DNA of 64,000 nt from Nymphaea colorata. Lineage: Eukaryota; Streptophyta; Magnoliopsida; Nymphaeales; Nymphaeaceae. Of the stretch, positions 61,293 to 64,000 are shown in pieces. The DNA lies in contig NC_045140.1 of assembly GCF_008831285.2 (NCBI RefSeq), positions 1,157,528-1,221,527 on the forward strand. The letters are read 5' to 3'. Both the position numbers and the translations under genes were made by a program. Positions within the stretch are counted from its first letter, which is position 1. Every line of letters begins with the position of its first letter. The notes under the pieces are model-generated. The model ran no database searches, was not told the origin of the DNA, and was given only the letters and a program-made list of their open reading frames with translations.

Positions 61293-62795
61293 TTATGCGA
61301 CATTGACTTCATTATGACTTGAAGAACATGAATCTGGAGGGTGAGGTTTGGACAGCTTTGGAGCTTCTTCAAGGACATACATATCTCCTTTGCGAGTGCC
61401 CTCAGCGAATGTCTTCTTGGTTTGAGCATCCTTGACATAAACAGAAGATGGTGTGAATTCAACAGAGGAGTGAGTATCATCAATAAGTTTGGACACTGAG
61501 ATAATATTTTTCTTGACACTTGGAACAACAAGGACATTCTTTAATGGAATGGAAGAAGAACCCATGGATATTTGTGCATTTCCAATGTGCGATATTGTGT
61601 GATGGGAACCATCTCCCGTGACTACTGAGCCTTGATCTAAATAAGGGGAAACACTAGAGAGATTACCTGTGTCACCAGTAACGTGGGCTGCTGCTCCAGA
61701 GTCCACATACCACTCTCCTTGCTCATTTTGCTTCAAGTTAAGTTTGGATAAGGCTGTCATTAGAAGTTGCTGCACGTCTGCTGAAACCTTTGAAGTTGGA
61801 TTTGATCCAGACGAGGATGGAGCTGACCCCGCTACTGTCCTATTCTCGCGCCTGACCTGACTATTCTTGTTCTGAGGATTGTGCCAACATTCTGATTTTA
61901 CATGCCCCTTCTTGTTGCAATAGAAGCATGTCGGGATTCTCCTAGATGTGGCAGAGGTAGTATTCATGCCTGGCGGTGTTGGGAGAATCCCTCTTCCCAT
62001 GCCTGTCTGAGGAGTCCAAGAACGAGTGCGATTTCCTTGCAGTGCGTGAGTTCCTGTGATCAATACATTGTGGCTGTTGGAAGGAACCAGATTATGTCGT
62101 TGAACTCGACTAGCTTCATGTTGAAAAAGCTTGGCGTTTAGATCTTCAAAAGATGGGAGAACAGGTAAGACTTCCAAGGCTGTGCAAAAAATATCAAATT
62201 CCGTTCCCAGTCCACTCAAGCCTTGTTGGACTTTGTCTTTGTCGCTGACGGGATGTCCAATTGCAGCAAGCTGATCACTAACACTCTTGATTTCATTCAA
62301 ATACTCCAAAACTGTACGCGTCCCACGCTTGATATCCTGAAATTGCCTTCTTAATTGTAGAAAACGTGCTTCCGAGACTTGAGAATATGTTGTAGCAAGG
62401 GTAGACCACAACTCTAGGGCAGTTAAATCATCATCAATACCTCCCAATACCTCTTCTGACAAGGTAGAAGTGATATAAGCAACAAGAGACTGGTCGTGAG
62501 CCAGCCAAACTTCATATTCGGGATTGCTCTCAGGAAGAGTTTCATATTCAAAACTGATTTCACTTCCAGCCGAGGCCCCAACACCTTTATCTCCCACGAC
62601 TGTCTTCTTTATTTCACGGTTAACATACTTTGGAGGTGCTGGAGTAGTCCCATCGATGTGCCCATACAGTCTATGGCTCTTAATAAATGGGACAATTTGG
62701 CGTTTCCAAGTCAAATAATTACTATGGTTCAGTTTTTGAGAGATGAGTTGTGAGAGAAAACTAGAGGATAGAAGAGAGGGAGCCGGCTGGTCCAT
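61293..62795 (-). CDS. Copia polyprotein, 5' part: Gag and protease
   Basis: An open frame of 500 codons from the first ATG of the element to a TAA. The Gag part has the copia-type N-terminus (LNHSNYLTWKRQIVPFI, about residues 22-38), the block LWSTLATTYSQVSEARFLQL and a CCHC nucleic-acid-binding knuckle CFYCNKKGHVKSEC (about 290-305). The protease active site WYVDSGAAAHVTGD lies near residue 365. The frame stops just before the pre-integrase zinc module, and the sequence beyond the stop continues in the same frame. Confidence 0.93.
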   Translation of the reverse strand: MDQPAPSLLSSSFLSQLISQKLNHSNYLTWKRQIVPFIKSHRLYGHIDGTTPAPPKYVNREIKKTVVGDKGVGASAGSEISFEYETLPESNPEYEVWLAHDQSLVAYITSTLSEEVLGGIDDDLTALELWSTLATTYSQVSEARFLQLRRQFQDIKRGTRTVLEYLNEIKSVSDQLAAIGHPVSDKDKVQQGLSGLGTEFDIFCTALEVLPVLPSFEDLNAKLFQHEASRVQRHNLVPSNSHNVLITGTHALQGNRTRSWTPQTGMGRGILPTPPGMNTTSATSRRIPTCFYCNKKGHVKSECWHNPQNKNSQVRRENRTVAGSAPSSSGSNPTSKVSADVQQLLMTALSKLNLKQNEQGEWYVDSGAAAHVTGDTGNLSSVSPYLDQGSVVTGDGSHHTISHIGNAQISMGSSSIPLKNVLVVPSVKKNIISVSKLIDDTHSSVEFTPSSVYVKDAQTKKTFAEGTRKGDMYVLEEAPKLSKPHPPDSCSSSHNEVNVA

Positions 62796-62852
62796 GATTG
62801 AAAAAGAGGATTAGAACAGACGATTTGGGCAGAATTTTAGAGGTCACGATAG

Positions 62853-62882
62853 AAATTAGGGCAAATTAGGGCAAATTAGGGC
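62853..62882 (-). repeat. 10-bp repeat in the copia leader
   Basis: aaattagggc occurs three times in a row, and variants of ttagggca recur to about 63003. It lies between the primer binding site and the Gag start. The likeness to the plant telomere unit is partial and probably coincidental. Confidence 0.85.
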
Positions 62883-63040
62883 AAACCGTGTGACTTAGGG
62901 CAAAAAACAGAATTTAGGGCAACAGAAATTAGGGCAAATCGTGGGATTAAGGGCAGAAACAGAGTTTGAGGATAACCACGGTAGAAAATAAGATTTAGGG
63001 CAGAATACTCCAAGAAGAAATCACTCACCGGAGGACGATG

Positions 63041-63059
63041 TAACCTGGCTCTGATACCA
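63041..63059 (-). other. Primer binding site of the copia element
   Basis: The minus strand reads TGGTATCAGAGCCAGGTTA directly next to the 5' LTR. It begins with the 12 bases complementary to the 3' end of initiator Met-tRNA that plant copia elements commonly use. Confidence 0.92.
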
Positions 63060-63366
63060 TGTGAGAATCTTCACTAAAACATCACCGAATCACGTCTCTC
63101 CGTCTGAAAATAAGGAGGATGGAGAATAGAGAATAGAAGAAGGCAATGAAGGTAAGAGAACCGGCGGCCAATGCAGCCACACTATGCTTGATCTCTATTA
63201 TTAAAACATAAACCTAATTAGGTTACAACAAAAAGAGGAATAAAACATGAAGTAATTACAAGAGGTGCCACCACTTAGACGTGAAGACATAAAAACGAAG
63301 TGGATCGGGTCTGAACAGACCCGATCCAGACCCGATCCCTTTACATTGATGCGGACAGACTTAACA
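63060..63366 (-). repeat. 5' LTR of the copia element
   Basis: A 307-bp terminal repeat, identical to 58190-58496 except at 63353. As the 5' LTR it should carry the element's promoter, pointing left, against the direction of the host gene. Confidence 0.97.
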
Positions 63367-63371
63367 GTGTC

Positions 63372-64000
63372 AACATGGGTACAATGCCTTCTTGGGCGAA
63401 TCCAGATCACAAGTTTCTACCTATTTTGTCCTTTTGATTTCTGGTAAAATTATATTTGGTTTTCCCCTTCAATCTTAATTGTGTTGCTGTTGTCTCAAGC
63501 AGCTGACAAGTATGGAGCAACATATGATGCCTTGTGGAATGTAGAATACTTAAGCAGATGTTCAATGTCTCAGAATATAGTACATGGTTTGTTTATGGAT
63601 GTGCTTGTGAGGTCCTAGGTGGGAAAGAGCTTAGGCACCAGTTGGAAAGAAAAAAGGAAAAATTAAGAAAGTAGTTTTTTCCTCTTTTCTACTTTTTTGT
63701 TCCTTTTTCTTTTTTTCCTTTCTCTACTTCTTTGCTTTATATCTTGTGTTGCTGTCATGGGTATACATTTCTTGCTGTTACATGTACTAGTAAAACATGT
63801 TATAGTTACATATCATTGCTACTATATTGTTACCAGTAGAATGATATACACATACACGTCTCTTATGTTTGGATACTCCAATACTAGCTGTTATGCGTAA
63901 CATATGTTTTATCTCAATATTGTCTGTCATTTTTTTTTCTACTACTTTTCTATTCTTTTGGCCAGCTAGTCCCTTTTAAAAGTCCAACACCTTGGCCCTG
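63372..64000 (+). other. Intron of the PP2A B' gene, right part
   Basis: Continues the host sequence after the copia target duplication. It is T-rich with no recognisable exon; the next B' exon must lie beyond the window. Confidence 0.6.

Larger units (their letters stand above)
58190..63366 (-). mobile_element. Nearly intact young Ty1/copia LTR retrotransposon, 5177 bp
   Basis: Both ends are present and flanked by the same 5-bp sequence gtgtc (58185-58189 and 63367-63371). On the minus strand the order is LTR, primer binding site, leader, gag-protease, integrase, reverse transcriptase, RNase H, polypurine tract, LTR. Integrase before RT marks it as Ty1/copia. The LTRs differ at one base (58483 T versus 63353 G), so insertion was recent. 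The single evident defect is one in-frame TAA at 61293-61295. Its small size and short LTRs would suit an Ale/Retrofit-like lineage, but that is a guess. It sits antisense in the PP2A B' intron. Confidence 0.97.

Noticed and set aside
62853..63003. Telomere-like TTAGGG words
   Set aside because: Interrupted 10-bp units in a retrotransposon leader, not the plant telomere heptamer; no interstitial telomere array.
1..64000. CRISPR arrays, operons, bacterial insertion sequences
   Set aside because: No regularly spaced repeats or bacterial gene organisation; introns and repeats mark plant nuclear DNA.

Overview
This is nuclear DNA from a flowering plant. The protein-coding exons are short and separated by long AT-rich introns with standard GT..AG borders. 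The exon sets assemble into plant-specific proteins, and the spaces between them are filled with microsatellites, Ty1/copia LTR retrotransposons and hAT-like DNA transposons. I cannot name the species. There are no operons, CRISPR arrays or recognisable prokaryotic features, and I saw no convincing tRNA or rRNA gene.

Layout. Positions 1-10.6 kb are gene-poor: two diverged copies of a dispersed repeat (the second lies at 11.8-12.1 kb), a hAT-like element with a perfect 8-bp target duplication (4083-5158), and a minus-strand gene relic with a frame break (7215-8125). At 10988-11464 (+) is a cytosolic class I small heat shock protein whose last ~17 codons appear frame-shifted. At 12381-19202 (+) is a seven-exon PUX1 (UBX-domain CDC48 regulator) gene of 254 codons. 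At 22159-29899 (+) is a nine-exon gene for a 274-residue protein with a signal peptide, one C2H2 zinc finger, a Cys-rich segment and a C-terminal membrane anchor; its 5.8-kb fourth intron carries an antisense copia remnant. At 35049-44623 (+) is a 13-exon AUG6 (augmin subunit 6) gene of 738 codons. The stretch 44.6-52.9 kb is repeat-rich and includes two opposed, decayed copia fragments. At 52919-54175 (+) is the first coding exon of a PP2A B' (B56) regulatory subunit. Its intron runs past the right edge and holds a 920-bp hAT-like element (55338-56257) and a nearly intact, very young copia element (58190-63366, minus) with LTRs differing at one of 307 positions.

The host genes are ordinary, unrelated cellular genes (protein folding, CDC48 regulation, microtubule nucleation, protein dephosphorylation) and do not form a pathway or cluster. 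The points most worth a second look are the frame-shifted tail of the small heat shock protein, the membrane-anchored zinc-finger protein of unknown function, the young copia element with a single in-frame stop between its protease and integrase parts, and a striking number of near-perfect two-copy tandem duplications of 16-60 bp. I found no clear sign of a wholly new biological system.
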